Origin: Bacteroides muris (ex Afrizal et al. 2022)
Lineage (GTDB): Bacteria > Bacteroidota > Bacteroidia > Bacteroidales > Bacteroidaceae
NCBI RefSeq assembly: GCF_004793475.1
Contig: NZ_SRYZ01000011.1
Coordinates: forward strand, 1 to 64,000
DNA: 64,000 bases
Direction of reading: 5' to 3'
Made by a program: the position numbers and the translations under genes. Shown here piece after piece: positions 50,221 through 58,115 of the stretch; positions within the stretch are counted from its first letter, which is position 1; every line of letters starts with the position of its first letter. Below the pieces are notes generated by a model, which was given only the letters and a program-made list of their open reading frames with translations, made no database searches and was not told the origin of the DNA.

Positions 50221-52086
50221 ATGATAAAACAACGTAAAATAGAGCTGCTGGCTCCTGCCAAGAATTTGGAGTGTGGCATAGAAGCCGTGAATCATGGAGC
50301 GGATGCGGTCTACATCGGTGCACCCAAGTTCGGTGCGCGTGCCGCTGCCGTCAACTCTTTGGAGGATATTGCAGTCTTGGTGGAGCATGCCCATTTGTAT
50401 AATGCCCGTATCTATGTGACGGTCAATACCATTCTGAAAGAAGAAGAGCTGAAGGAGACGGAGAGGATGATTTGGGAATTGTACCGCATCGGGGTGGATG
50501 CGCTGATTGTGCAGGACATGGGGATTACGCGGCTGAATTTGCCACCCATCCCGTTGCATGGCAGTACGCAGATGGATAACCGTACGCCGGAGAAAGTACG
50601 TTTTCTTGCCGATGCCGGTTTCCGTCAGGTTGTGCTGGCACGCGAGTTGTCGTTGCAGGAGATACGCGGTATCCACGAGGCTTGTCCCGACGTGCCGCTC
50701 GAGGTTTTTGTACACGGGGCTCTTTGTGTCAGTTATAGCGGGCAGTGCTATGTCAGCCAGGCCTGTTTCGGACGGAGTGCCAACCGGGGGGAATGTGCGC
50801 AATTCTGCCGTTTGCCCTTCAGCCTGGCAGATGCCGATGGCAAGACTATTGTGCACGACAAGCATCTGCTTTCTTTGAAAGACCTCAACCAAAGCGAGGT
50901 GTTGGAAGAACTGCTGGATGCCGGAGCCACTTCCCTGAAGATAGAAGGCCGTTTGAAGGATGTGACCTATGTGAAGAATGTGACGGCGGCTTACCGTAGG
51001 AAACTAGATGCCATCTTTGCCCGTCGCAAGGAATATGCCCGTGCTTCTTCAGGCACCTGCCGTTTTGATTTCCGGCCACAGTTGGACAAGAGTTTCAGTC
51101 GTGGTTTCACTCATTATTTCCTGCAAGGAAGAGGAGGGGAAATTACTTCATTCGATACGCCCAAATCTTTGGGAGAAGAGATGGGCACCTTGAAGGAGCA
51201 GCGCAGAGGCTATCTCACTGTGGCCGGTGTAAAGCCTTTCCACAACGGAGACGGTGTCTGTTTTCTGGATGAGCAGGGACGTTTGCAAGGTTTCCGTATC
51301 AACCGGGTGGATGGCAACAAACTCTATCCGGCAGGGGAAGTGCCTCGTATCAGACCGCGTACCCGGCTTTATCGTAACTTCGACCAGGAGTTTGAACGTG
51401 CCCTTACCCGTAAATCTTCCGAACGTAAAATAGGTGTTTGTTGGGAGTTGGCAGATACTTCTTTCGGATTCAGCCTGACGGCTGCGGACGAAGATGATAA
51501 CCGCGTGACACTCTCTTTCCCTTATCCGAAGGAGTTGGCACGTACACCGCAGGCGGATAACCTGCGCAGCCAACTGGTTAAGTTGGGAAATACCCCTTTC
51601 GAGGTAGCCGGGCATCTGTCAGAAGAGGCGTCGGGTATCAGGCTCAATCTTTCTGCGAACTGGTTCCTTCCTGCTTCTGTGGTGGCAGACTGGCGCCGGC
51701 AGGTGATAGATAAGCTGATTGTGGCCCGGCGTGTTACTTGTCGTCGTGAGCTGGCCGTCTGGAAACCGACAAGCCATGTTTTCCCGGCTACTTCGCTGAC
51801 CTATTTGGGCAATGTGATGAACAGTGCTGCCCGGAGTTTCTACCATGAGCATGGACTTTCGTCTATAGCGCCTGCCTACGAGGTGCAAGCGGTTCCGGAT
51901 GCTGTACTCATGTTCTGCAAGCATTGTCTGCGTTTCAGTATGGGATGGTGTCCCACCTATCAGAAAGGACATTCTCCTTATAGAGAACCGTATTATTTGG
52001 TTGGAACGGACGGCAAGCGCTTCCGTTTGTCGTTTGACTGCAAGAATTGCCAGATGAAAGTCCTTGCTCATCAAGAACCGCTTTAA
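50221..52086 (+). CDS. U32-family peptidase-like protein (RlhA/TrhP type)
   Basis: The 621-residue protein contains the U32 signature LEVFVHGALCVSYSGQCYVS followed by SANRGECAQFCRLPF, and a C-terminal Cys cluster (CKHCLRFSMGWCP then CKNC) suited to an iron-sulphur cluster. Members with this long form and the DUF3656-like middle region introduce 5-hydroxycytidine or 5-hydroxyuridine into rRNA or tRNA rather than acting as proteases. RlhA is the closest analogue by architecture, but this is inferred from memory of the family. It is transcribed after metA. Confidence 0.85.
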   Translation: MIKQRKIELLAPAKNLECGIEAVNHGADAVYIGAPKFGARAAAVNSLEDIAVLVEHAHLYNARIYVTVNTILKEEELKETERMIWELYRIGVDALIVQDMGITRLNLPPIPLHGSTQMDNRTPEKVRFLADAGFRQVVLARELSLQEIRGIHEACPDVPLEVFVHGALCVSYSGQCYVSQACFGRSANRGECAQFCRLPFSLADADGKTIVHDKHLLSLKDLNQSEVLEELLDAGATSLKIEGRLKDVTYVKNVTAAYRRKLDAIFARRKEYARASSGTCRFDFRPQLDKSFSRGFTHYFLQGRGGEITSFDTPKSLGEEMGTLKEQRRGYLTVAGVKPFHNGDGVCFLDEQGRLQGFRINRVDGNKLYPAGEVPRIRPRTRLYRNFDQEFERALTRKSSERKIGVCWELADTSFGFSLTAADEDDNRVTLSFPYPKELARTPQADNLRSQLVKLGNTPFEVAGHLSEEASGIRLNLSANWFLPASVVADWRRQVIDKLIVARRVTCRRELAVWKPTSHVFPATSLTYLGNVMNSAARSFYHEHGLSSIAPAYEVQAVPDAVLMFCKHCLRFSMGWCPTYQKGHSPYREPYYLVGTDGKRFRLSFDCKNCQMKVLAHQEPL

Positions 52087-52120
52087 TGAAAAATGAGGTG
52101 TTACTAACAAATGCTTGAAA

Positions 52121-53176
52121 ATGAGTAGTGAGGAACGGAAATGTAATAAAAGGCTGGCAAATGACCGGTGCCGGGAAGCGGGTAGAGACAAGCATCCTTT
52201 GCGCTCACTGCGTTCTCTCCTGTTCTTCATTCTTTATTTTTCATGCTTCATAGCTTTAGTTTCCTGCCATTATCCCCGTCCTAATCTTGAAGATGAGAAT
52301 CTGTCTAAGGAAACGCGTGATTCGCTGACTTGTCTTTTTGAGCGGCATTATACCTGGAACGCCAATCTGGAAGTGCTGGCGGATTCCGTGAATTTGGCTT
52401 GCCTGCCCGTGAAAGACTGCTATAACATGCTTCATCGGGGAGACCGCGTGGTTGTCGCGGAGTTTGCCATCCACCCTGCCGACAGCGTGGACAGTGTATG
52501 GGTGAAGCTTGCCCATTCGCAGGAGGTGCAGGGATGGCTGAGGGAGTCCGAGATGCTGCATGCTTTTATTCCTACGGACAGTATTTCGCAGGCCATCTAC
52601 TTGTTCAGTGATACCCATGTCTCTTATTTCATCATGATTTTTGCCTTGTTCGTGGCGGTCTGGCTGTTCCATGCTTTCCGGCGCAAGCAGTTGAAGATGG
52701 TGTACTTCAATGACATAGACAGTCTCTATCCGTTGTTGCTATGCTTGATGATGGCGTCTTGTGCCACTATTTATGAGTCTGTTCAGGTTTTTGCACCGGA
52801 AACGTGGCAGCACTTCTACTTCAATCCTACCTTGTCTCCGTTCAAGGTGCCGCTTGTGCTTTCTGCTTTTCTGATGGGTTTCTGGTTGTTCATTGTGGTA
52901 TTGCTGGCAGTGCTCGATGACTTGTTCCGCCAGCTTTCACCGGCAGCCGCCGTATTCTATCTGTTGGGGCTGGCCTCCTGCTGCATCTTCTGTTATTTCT
53001 TCTTTATCCTTGCTACATCCATCTATGTCGGATACTTGTTTTTGGCTGCTTTTGTATGGGTATTCTTCAAAAGGCTTCGTGTTTCGCTGCTGGCTTCACG
53101 CTATCGTTGCGGCAGATGCGGGCAGAAACTGAGGGAAAAAGGAGTCTGCCCGCATTGCGGAGCGATTAATGAATAA
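52121..53176 (+). CDS. Zinc-ribbon membrane protein, unknown function
   Basis: The 351-residue protein has a hydrophobic segment ending in SC (about residues 29-48, possibly a lipobox, LVSC), a soluble region (about 50-165), then four to five membrane helices (about 165-330) and a C-terminal zinc ribbon CGRCGQKL...CPHCG. The first 30 residues are charged and lie over a stretch like intergenic junction repeats (ATGAAAAAT...), so the true start may be later. It ends one base before the convergent TonB receptor gene. No function can be read. Confidence 0.7.
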   Translation: MSSEERKCNKRLANDRCREAGRDKHPLRSLRSLLFFILYFSCFIALVSCHYPRPNLEDENLSKETRDSLTCLFERHYTWNANLEVLADSVNLACLPVKDCYNMLHRGDRVVVAEFAIHPADSVDSVWVKLAHSQEVQGWLRESEMLHAFIPTDSISQAIYLFSDTHVSYFIMIFALFVAVWLFHAFRRKQLKMVYFNDIDSLYPLLLCLMMASCATIYESVQVFAPETWQHFYFNPTLSPFKVPLVLSAFLMGFWLFIVVLLAVLDDLFRQLSPAAAVFYLLGLASCCIFCYFFFILATSIYVGYLFLAAFVWVFFKRLRVSLLASRYRCGRCGQKLREKGVCPHCGAINE

Positions 53177-53177
53177 A

Positions 53178-55586
53178 TCAGAATCTGCATCGCAGTTCTA
53201 TCCCTGCCTGCACGGGACGTCCTTTCTGCATGAATCCGTTTCCCATACTCTCGAAATAGAAGGAGGCGTAATCTTTGTCGAGTGCATTACGTACCCAGAA
53301 GTCAATCTGTCCATGCCCTTTCTGGAAGCTGATGCGTCCGTTCAGCGTGCCGTAGAAGGCTTGGCTCACGTTGTTCTCTTCCGTCCAGTAGATACGTCCG
53401 GCGCCGGTATAGTTGGCGCTCAACCGGATACAGTCCAGCCAGCGTCCCGGACGGATGCGGAAGATGTACTGCCCGCCCACGTTCATGGTATGCTTGGGGA
53501 CAAACGGTACATATTTGCCGTTGTAGCTCACTTCCTGGAGTTCTCCGTTGATACGGGCATTGCCGACGTACTCCTTGAAGGTGGCGTATGTATATCCGTA
53601 GCAGGCATTCAGCGTGAACGCGTCGGTCAGGGCAGCCTGCAGGCTTGCTTCGGCTCCGTAGCTCCGGCTTTTCCCGGCGTTTACAGTAATGCGTCCCAGT
53701 CCGCTTTCTGCGAATTTGGATATTTGCTGGTCGCGGGTGTCCATATAGAAAGCGGAGACATCGGCCAGCAGACGGTCTTCCCAAAGCGTGAGGTGCATAC
53801 CTGCCTCGTAATTCCAGGTATATTCGGGCTTGTAGCGGGTTGCTTCACGTACTTCCGGTACCTTTTGTTTGATGGTGTTCACATCAATCATCAGGTTTAT
53901 CATCTTCAGGTTCTCGTCCGCAGCGATGGCGTCTATCATCGAATTGCTCAATACGCCGGTAATCAGGTCGGAGAACATCTGTATGTTGTATCCCCCCGAA
54001 CGGTATCCTCGGGTAGCGGTGGCATATACATTGTTCCCTTTACTCCACTCGTATTGCAGGGCGAATTTGGGCAACAGCTGTACGTAGTCCGTCGACTCCT
54101 TTCCCTGATAGGCTGCATTGCCTCTCAGCGGCGAGGCGTTCTCAATGACGATAGGGAACGGCATACCTGGTTTGTTGACCGTCACCTTGAAGTCGAAATC
54201 GGTAGGAGTAGAGGCCGAATTATAGTCCATCCGTATCTTTTCATAATCCAGACGCAGGCCGACTGTAGCGGACAGTCCTTCTGTCAGCAGGTCGTTGAAG
54301 GTGGACTGGTGGAAGATGGCTCCGCTTAGTGTGGGTGTGTCGAAACTGCCGCTTACCCGCATGTTTTGGTCGTTGATGGTCAGGTGCATGTCCGGTGCTC
54401 CCGAAAGCCCGGCGAATACATTGTTCGCGTTTCCTTCTATCACCTGGTCGATGCCTTCCTTGTGGAACACGACCGGTCCGTCCGTGTGCAGCCATTGATA
54501 GAATCCGAAGGCACCGGTGGTCCATTGCCAGCGGCGGTTGGGCCTCGACTTGAGGACAACTTCCTCGGAGAGGGTGTTCATCTTCTGCCTCTGCTCGATG
54601 TTGAAGATGTTGGCGGGGCTGAAGTCCTGGTCCATGAACATGCGGTCTTTGAGGTATTGATAGCCGGTGACCATACTCAGAGTGAAGTTACGGGCTTGAT
54701 ATTCCAGGTTCAGTCCGGCATTCAGCAGGTTGCGGTAGTAACTGCTTGCCTCGTCGTTGGAGATTTTGCCGATGTAGGGTTTCAGTTCCTCTTTCTGTCC
54801 GGCAGGGGCCAGACTGCCCAGGTAAAAGTAGGGATATCCTCCTTGGTCGCTGTATTCGTAGTTGATGTTCAGGTCTGCCTTCCAGTTGTCCGAGGGGAGG
54901 TAGATGGCACGGAAGCGTCCGCCTGCCGATTGCCCCTTGTCGGCTTTCTCGTCTCTCACCGTGTTGCGGAAGAATCCTCCCTGGTAGTCGTAGAATCCTC
55001 CGGCAGAAAAGGCGAACCGTTCCGAAAGCTGGTGATAGTGGGTCAACGAGGTGTTATAGGCATTGTGCGTGCCTGCCCCCACGTGGAAGTCCGTTCCTTG
55101 GTAGGAGAAGGGGGATTTGGTGTGTACCTTTATCAGCCCGCCCATGGCATTGCGTCCGTAGAGCGTGCCTTGCGGACCGCGAAGCACGTCAATGCGCTCC
55201 ACGTCGGCGTAGCTGAAGTCGAAGGCCGACTTGTCTATATAAGGAATGTTATCCACGTAAAGTCCCACCGAGGGAGTGTTGATGCGCGAACCTATGCCGC
55301 GGATATAGACAGCCGAAGTCAGTCGCGAGCCGTAGTCGGGGATAAACATATTGGGTACTACGGACGTCAGATTCTTGATGGAGTTTACTTGTGCGTTCTG
55401 CATGTCTTGTTGCGAAAGCAGGGTGACGGCAGCGGGCTGCTCGCGCAGTTTCCGGTTCTCTTTTGGGGCAGCAATGACGGTTATTTCCTCCACATCCACC
55501 ACTTTCAAAGTGTCTGCCTCTTCGGCAAGTACATTGCCGGTTGCCAAAAGGCAGAAGATACCGGCTAAAATTCTATATCTGTTCAT
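53178..55586 (-). CDS. TonB-dependent outer membrane receptor
   Basis: The start at 55586 (MNRYRILAGIF) gives 802 residues with a signal peptide (cut near VLAEE). A plug domain (about 45-150) includes VDVEEITVIAAPKENRKLR, the TonB-box neighbourhood, and LRGPQGTLYGRNAMGGLI. A 22-strand barrel follows, ending in ELRCRF with a terminal Phe. There is no N-terminal CarboxypepD-like domain, so it is of the siderophore/vitamin rather than the SusC class. The substrate is unknown. A LuxR-type regulator gene lies downstream on the same strand, separated by a repeat array. Confidence 0.92.
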   Translation of the reverse strand: MNRYRILAGIFCLLATGNVLAEEADTLKVVDVEEITVIAAPKENRKLREQPAAVTLLSQQDMQNAQVNSIKNLTSVVPNMFIPDYGSRLTSAVYIRGIGSRINTPSVGLYVDNIPYIDKSAFDFSYADVERIDVLRGPQGTLYGRNAMGGLIKVHTKSPFSYQGTDFHVGAGTHNAYNTSLTHYHQLSERFAFSAGGFYDYQGGFFRNTVRDEKADKGQSAGGRFRAIYLPSDNWKADLNINYEYSDQGGYPYFYLGSLAPAGQKEELKPYIGKISNDEASSYYRNLLNAGLNLEYQARNFTLSMVTGYQYLKDRMFMDQDFSPANIFNIEQRQKMNTLSEEVVLKSRPNRRWQWTTGAFGFYQWLHTDGPVVFHKEGIDQVIEGNANNVFAGLSGAPDMHLTINDQNMRVSGSFDTPTLSGAIFHQSTFNDLLTEGLSATVGLRLDYEKIRMDYNSASTPTDFDFKVTVNKPGMPFPIVIENASPLRGNAAYQGKESTDYVQLLPKFALQYEWSKGNNVYATATRGYRSGGYNIQMFSDLITGVLSNSMIDAIAADENLKMINLMIDVNTIKQKVPEVREATRYKPEYTWNYEAGMHLTLWEDRLLADVSAFYMDTRDQQISKFAESGLGRITVNAGKSRSYGAEASLQAALTDAFTLNACYGYTYATFKEYVGNARINGELQEVSYNGKYVPFVPKHTMNVGGQYIFRIRPGRWLDCIRLSANYTGAGRIYWTEENNVSQAFYGTLNGRISFQKGHGQIDFWVRNALDKDYASFYFESMGNGFMQKGRPVQAGIELRCRF

Positions 55587-55680
55587 AAACTGTTTTTTTG
55601 CGCTTGCAAAGTAAAGGGATTCTTGCGGAAGAGGCAATCCTCATTTATTAGGATTTCGTTCTTGGACTGCCAATCATGAA

Positions 55681-55768
55681 TCGTTCCATCACATAGAAAA
55701 TATCGTTCCACCATGGGGTAAAAATCGTTCCACCATGATGGAACGATTTTTACCCCATGACGGAACGA
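55681..55768. repeat. Array 4: repeats with exact 22-bp period and a large palindrome
   Basis: TCGTTCC starts at 55681, 55703 and 55725; GGAACGA starts at 55740 and 55762, each step 22 bases. Units 2-4 form a nearly perfect palindrome of about 32-base arms centred near 55736, with arms made of ATCGTTCC, a CATGGGG block and TAAAAATCGTTCC. The array sits upstream of the TonB receptor start and 3' of the LuxR-type gene. Confidence 0.88.
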
Positions 55769-55849
55769 TTAAGTTGTAGCATATAAGTATATTGATTGGG
55801 GCGGAGCCTTTCTGAAAAACTCCGCTTCTGATGTATTCCGGTTGTAGGA

Positions 55850-56461
55850 TTATATTCTGTCGGCTTCCACATATCCATGCATGACTGCATAGATAGTCAG
55901 CCCGGATACGGACTTGATGCCCAGCTTCTCGGTGATATTCTTGCGGTGTGAGATGACGGTAGTCTGGCTGATGTTCAGTTTGTCGGCAATCTCCTTGTTG
56001 ATAAGTCCTTTGATAATCAGCACCAGTACTTCTATTTCCCGGGCGGAAAGGTCGTGTCCGGCAGCTGTATTTACTGCCATATCCGAGTGTCTGGCAGGTG
56101 CCGGCTTTTCGTGGTTTTGTCTGTATTGGTTTCCGTATTGGCGCAGTTGCAGGATGTTCTTTGCCAAGTTTTGTTCGTCCTGATAGATGTTCAGCGTCGG
56201 CATGCCCGACAGTTGGGGAACGGTTTCACCATTGACCAGCACAATGGTTTTGGGCATGCGCTCCAGAAAGAAAGCGGTATGCTCGAAGTAAATCTGTGAA
56301 GAGATGAAGTAATGCACATACATGTCAGGTGTATCATCCATCAACTCACCAAAGGAACGGAAAGAGCGGATGACGGCTGTCGGGATGATTTCCTCCAGCA
56401 GGTTCTGCAGTCCCAGGCATGAGAGGGTGTTGGAGTCGACGATTGCTATTTCAGGAGTCAT
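55850..56461 (-). CDS. LuxR-type regulator with degenerate receiver domain
   Basis: The start at 56461 (MTPEIAIVDSN) gives 203 residues. The first 115 have the shape of a receiver, but at the expected phospho-acceptor strand the sequence is VHYFISSQIYF without a suitable Asp, and the N-terminal acidic pair is reduced to one Asp. The C-terminal helix-turn-helix is intact: SAREIEVLVLIIKGLINKEI, then KLNISQTTVISHRKNITEKLGIKS. A TACTTTTG box lies at 56488-56481. It is beside a TonB-dependent receptor gene, which it may control in a phosphorylation-independent way. Confidence 0.85.
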   Translation of the reverse strand: MTPEIAIVDSNTLSCLGLQNLLEEIIPTAVIRSFRSFGELMDDTPDMYVHYFISSQIYFEHTAFFLERMPKTIVLVNGETVPQLSGMPTLNIYQDEQNLAKNILQLRQYGNQYRQNHEKPAPARHSDMAVNTAAGHDLSAREIEVLVLIIKGLINKEIADKLNISQTTVISHRKNITEKLGIKSVSGLTIYAVMHGYVEADRI

Positions 56462-56529
56462 TCTCGTTTTTTTGTTTCTGCAAAAGTACGGATTATTTTT
56501 ATGAACGAAAAGAAAATCAAAACAGTGTC

Positions 56530-58110
56530 TCAGCCGAAGAAAGCCTTTGCCGCTTCCGCACACCGTTCGCCGTCAATTCCGGCAGACACAATGCCTCCGG
56601 CATATCCGGCGCCTTCTCCGCAAGGGAACAAGCCTTTTATGCGTATATGTTGCAACGTTGCTTTGTCTCTTGTTATGCGTACCGGTGCTGATGTACGCGT
56701 TTCCACTCCAATCATTACCGCCTCGTTCGTCAGGAAACCGTGGCTGTATTTTCCGAATAGCTGGAAACCTTTGCTCAGGCGTTCTGCAATGAAAGAAGGC
56801 ATCCAGAAGTGGAGAGGTGAGGAAACCAATCCCGGTGCATACGAAGTTTCTGGCAGGTCGTAACTCAATTTTTTCTTAGTGAAGTCTGCCATTCTCTGCG
56901 CCGGTGCCGTCTGCTTCATATTGCCTTGTTGCCAGCAGAGGCGCTCCAGATATTCTTGAAAGTACATCATGCTTAATGGAAAATTGACTGTGGACAATTG
57001 ACAATTAGCCGCACTGTCGTGCTCTATGTCTTCCGGCCGCAACTCCACTACCATTCCCGAATTGCTCCAACGGGAGCCGCGGTTGCTGGGACTCATTCCG
57101 TTGACAACAATTTGTTCGGGACCGCTGGCAGCGGGCACGACAAAACCGCCGGGACACATGCAGAAGCTATATACTCCTCGTCCGTCCACCTGGTTTACAA
57201 AGCTGTATTCGGCGGCGGGCAGATATTTTCCCCGTCCGTTCCGGTTATGATATTGTATCCGGTCTATCAAGGCAGCGGGGTGTTCCAGTCGTACGCCTAC
57301 GGCAATGCCTTTGGCTTCAATCTCTATATTGTTGGCGGCAAGCCAGCGGTATACGTCCCGGGCGGAGTGGCCGGTGGCAAGTATCACCGGGCCGAGGAAG
57401 GTCTTGCCGGTATTCGTTTCAATGCCTTTGACTTCATCCTTCTCTATGAGCAGGGCGTCCATGCGTGTCTCGAAGTGAACTTCGCCACCGCATTCGATGA
57501 TGGTGTTCCGCATGTTTTCGATGATACGCGGCAGTTTGTCCGTACCTATGTGCGGATGTGCATCTACCAGTATGGAAGTAGAGGCGCCATGTTGGCAGAA
57601 GACGTTCAGAATCTTGTCTACATTACCGCGCTTCTTGCTGCGTGTGTACAGCTTGCCATCCGAGTAGGCTCCGGCGCCTCCCTCTCCGAAGCTGTAATTG
57701 GACTCCGGGTTGACGAGTTGCTGGCGGCCGATTTGCGCCAAGTCTTTCTTGCGTTCCCGTACGTTCTTTCCACGTTCCACGATGACGGGGCGCAGACCGA
57801 GCTCTATCAGGCGCAGGGCGGCGAAGAGTCCTCCGGGACCGGCTCCCACCACTATCACTTGCGGTTTTCCTTCTACATTATTATATGGGGTATGTTGATA
57901 TTCGTCCTCTTTCGGCATCTCGTTCAGATATGCCCGCACGTTGAGATTGATATAGATAGTCCGCTGACGGGCATCGATACTGCGCTTCAGGATGCGCGTG
58001 GCTGTTATTTCCCGTGCGTTCAGGCCTTTTTCGTGTACTAGGTAGTCTTTCAGGCGTTGCTCGTTTGCCGCAACTTCGGGCAATACGCGCAGTTGGTATT
58101 CTTGTATCAT
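56530..58110 (-). CDS. FAD-dependent oxidoreductase, unknown substrate
   Basis: The 526-residue protein has a Rossmann fold with VIVVGAGPGGLFAALRL and IVERG (about residues 85-120) after an N-terminal RNA-binding-like segment of about 75 residues, and NPESNYSFGEGGAGAYSDGKLYTR and ATGHSARDVY further on. This is the architecture of the NAD(P)/FAD-dependent dehydrogenase group of uncharacterised proteins. Near residues 370-385 the chain contains AANCQLSTVNFPLS, encoded by AATTGACAATTG-like DNA identical in type to intergenic junction repeats, which seems an in-frame insertion. It ends 5 bases from the radA stop end. Confidence 0.85.
   Translation of the reverse strand: MIQEYQLRVLPEVAANEQRLKDYLVHEKGLNAREITATRILKRSIDARQRTIYINLNVRAYLNEMPKEDEYQHTPYNNVEGKPQVIVVGAGPGGLFAALRLIELGLRPVIVERGKNVRERKKDLAQIGRQQLVNPESNYSFGEGGAGAYSDGKLYTRSKKRGNVDKILNVFCQHGASTSILVDAHPHIGTDKLPRIIENMRNTIIECGGEVHFETRMDALLIEKDEVKGIETNTGKTFLGPVILATGHSARDVYRWLAANNIEIEAKGIAVGVRLEHPAALIDRIQYHNRNGRGKYLPAAEYSFVNQVDGRGVYSFCMCPGGFVVPAASGPEQIVVNGMSPSNRGSRWSNSGMVVELRPEDIEHDSAANCQLSTVNFPLSMMYFQEYLERLCWQQGNMKQTAPAQRMADFTKKKLSYDLPETSYAPGLVSSPLHFWMPSFIAERLSKGFQLFGKYSHGFLTNEAVMIGVETRTSAPVRITRDKATLQHIRIKGLFPCGEGAGYAGGIVSAGIDGERCAEAAKAFFG
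56982..57007. repeat. Junction-type repeat inside the oxidoreductase coding sequence
   Basis: AATTGACTGTGGACAATTGA followed by CAATTAG reproduces the AATTGACAATTG repeats found between genes (compare 45950-45965). It is in frame in the oxidoreductase gene. Confidence 0.55.
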
Positions 58111-58115
58111 AATGA

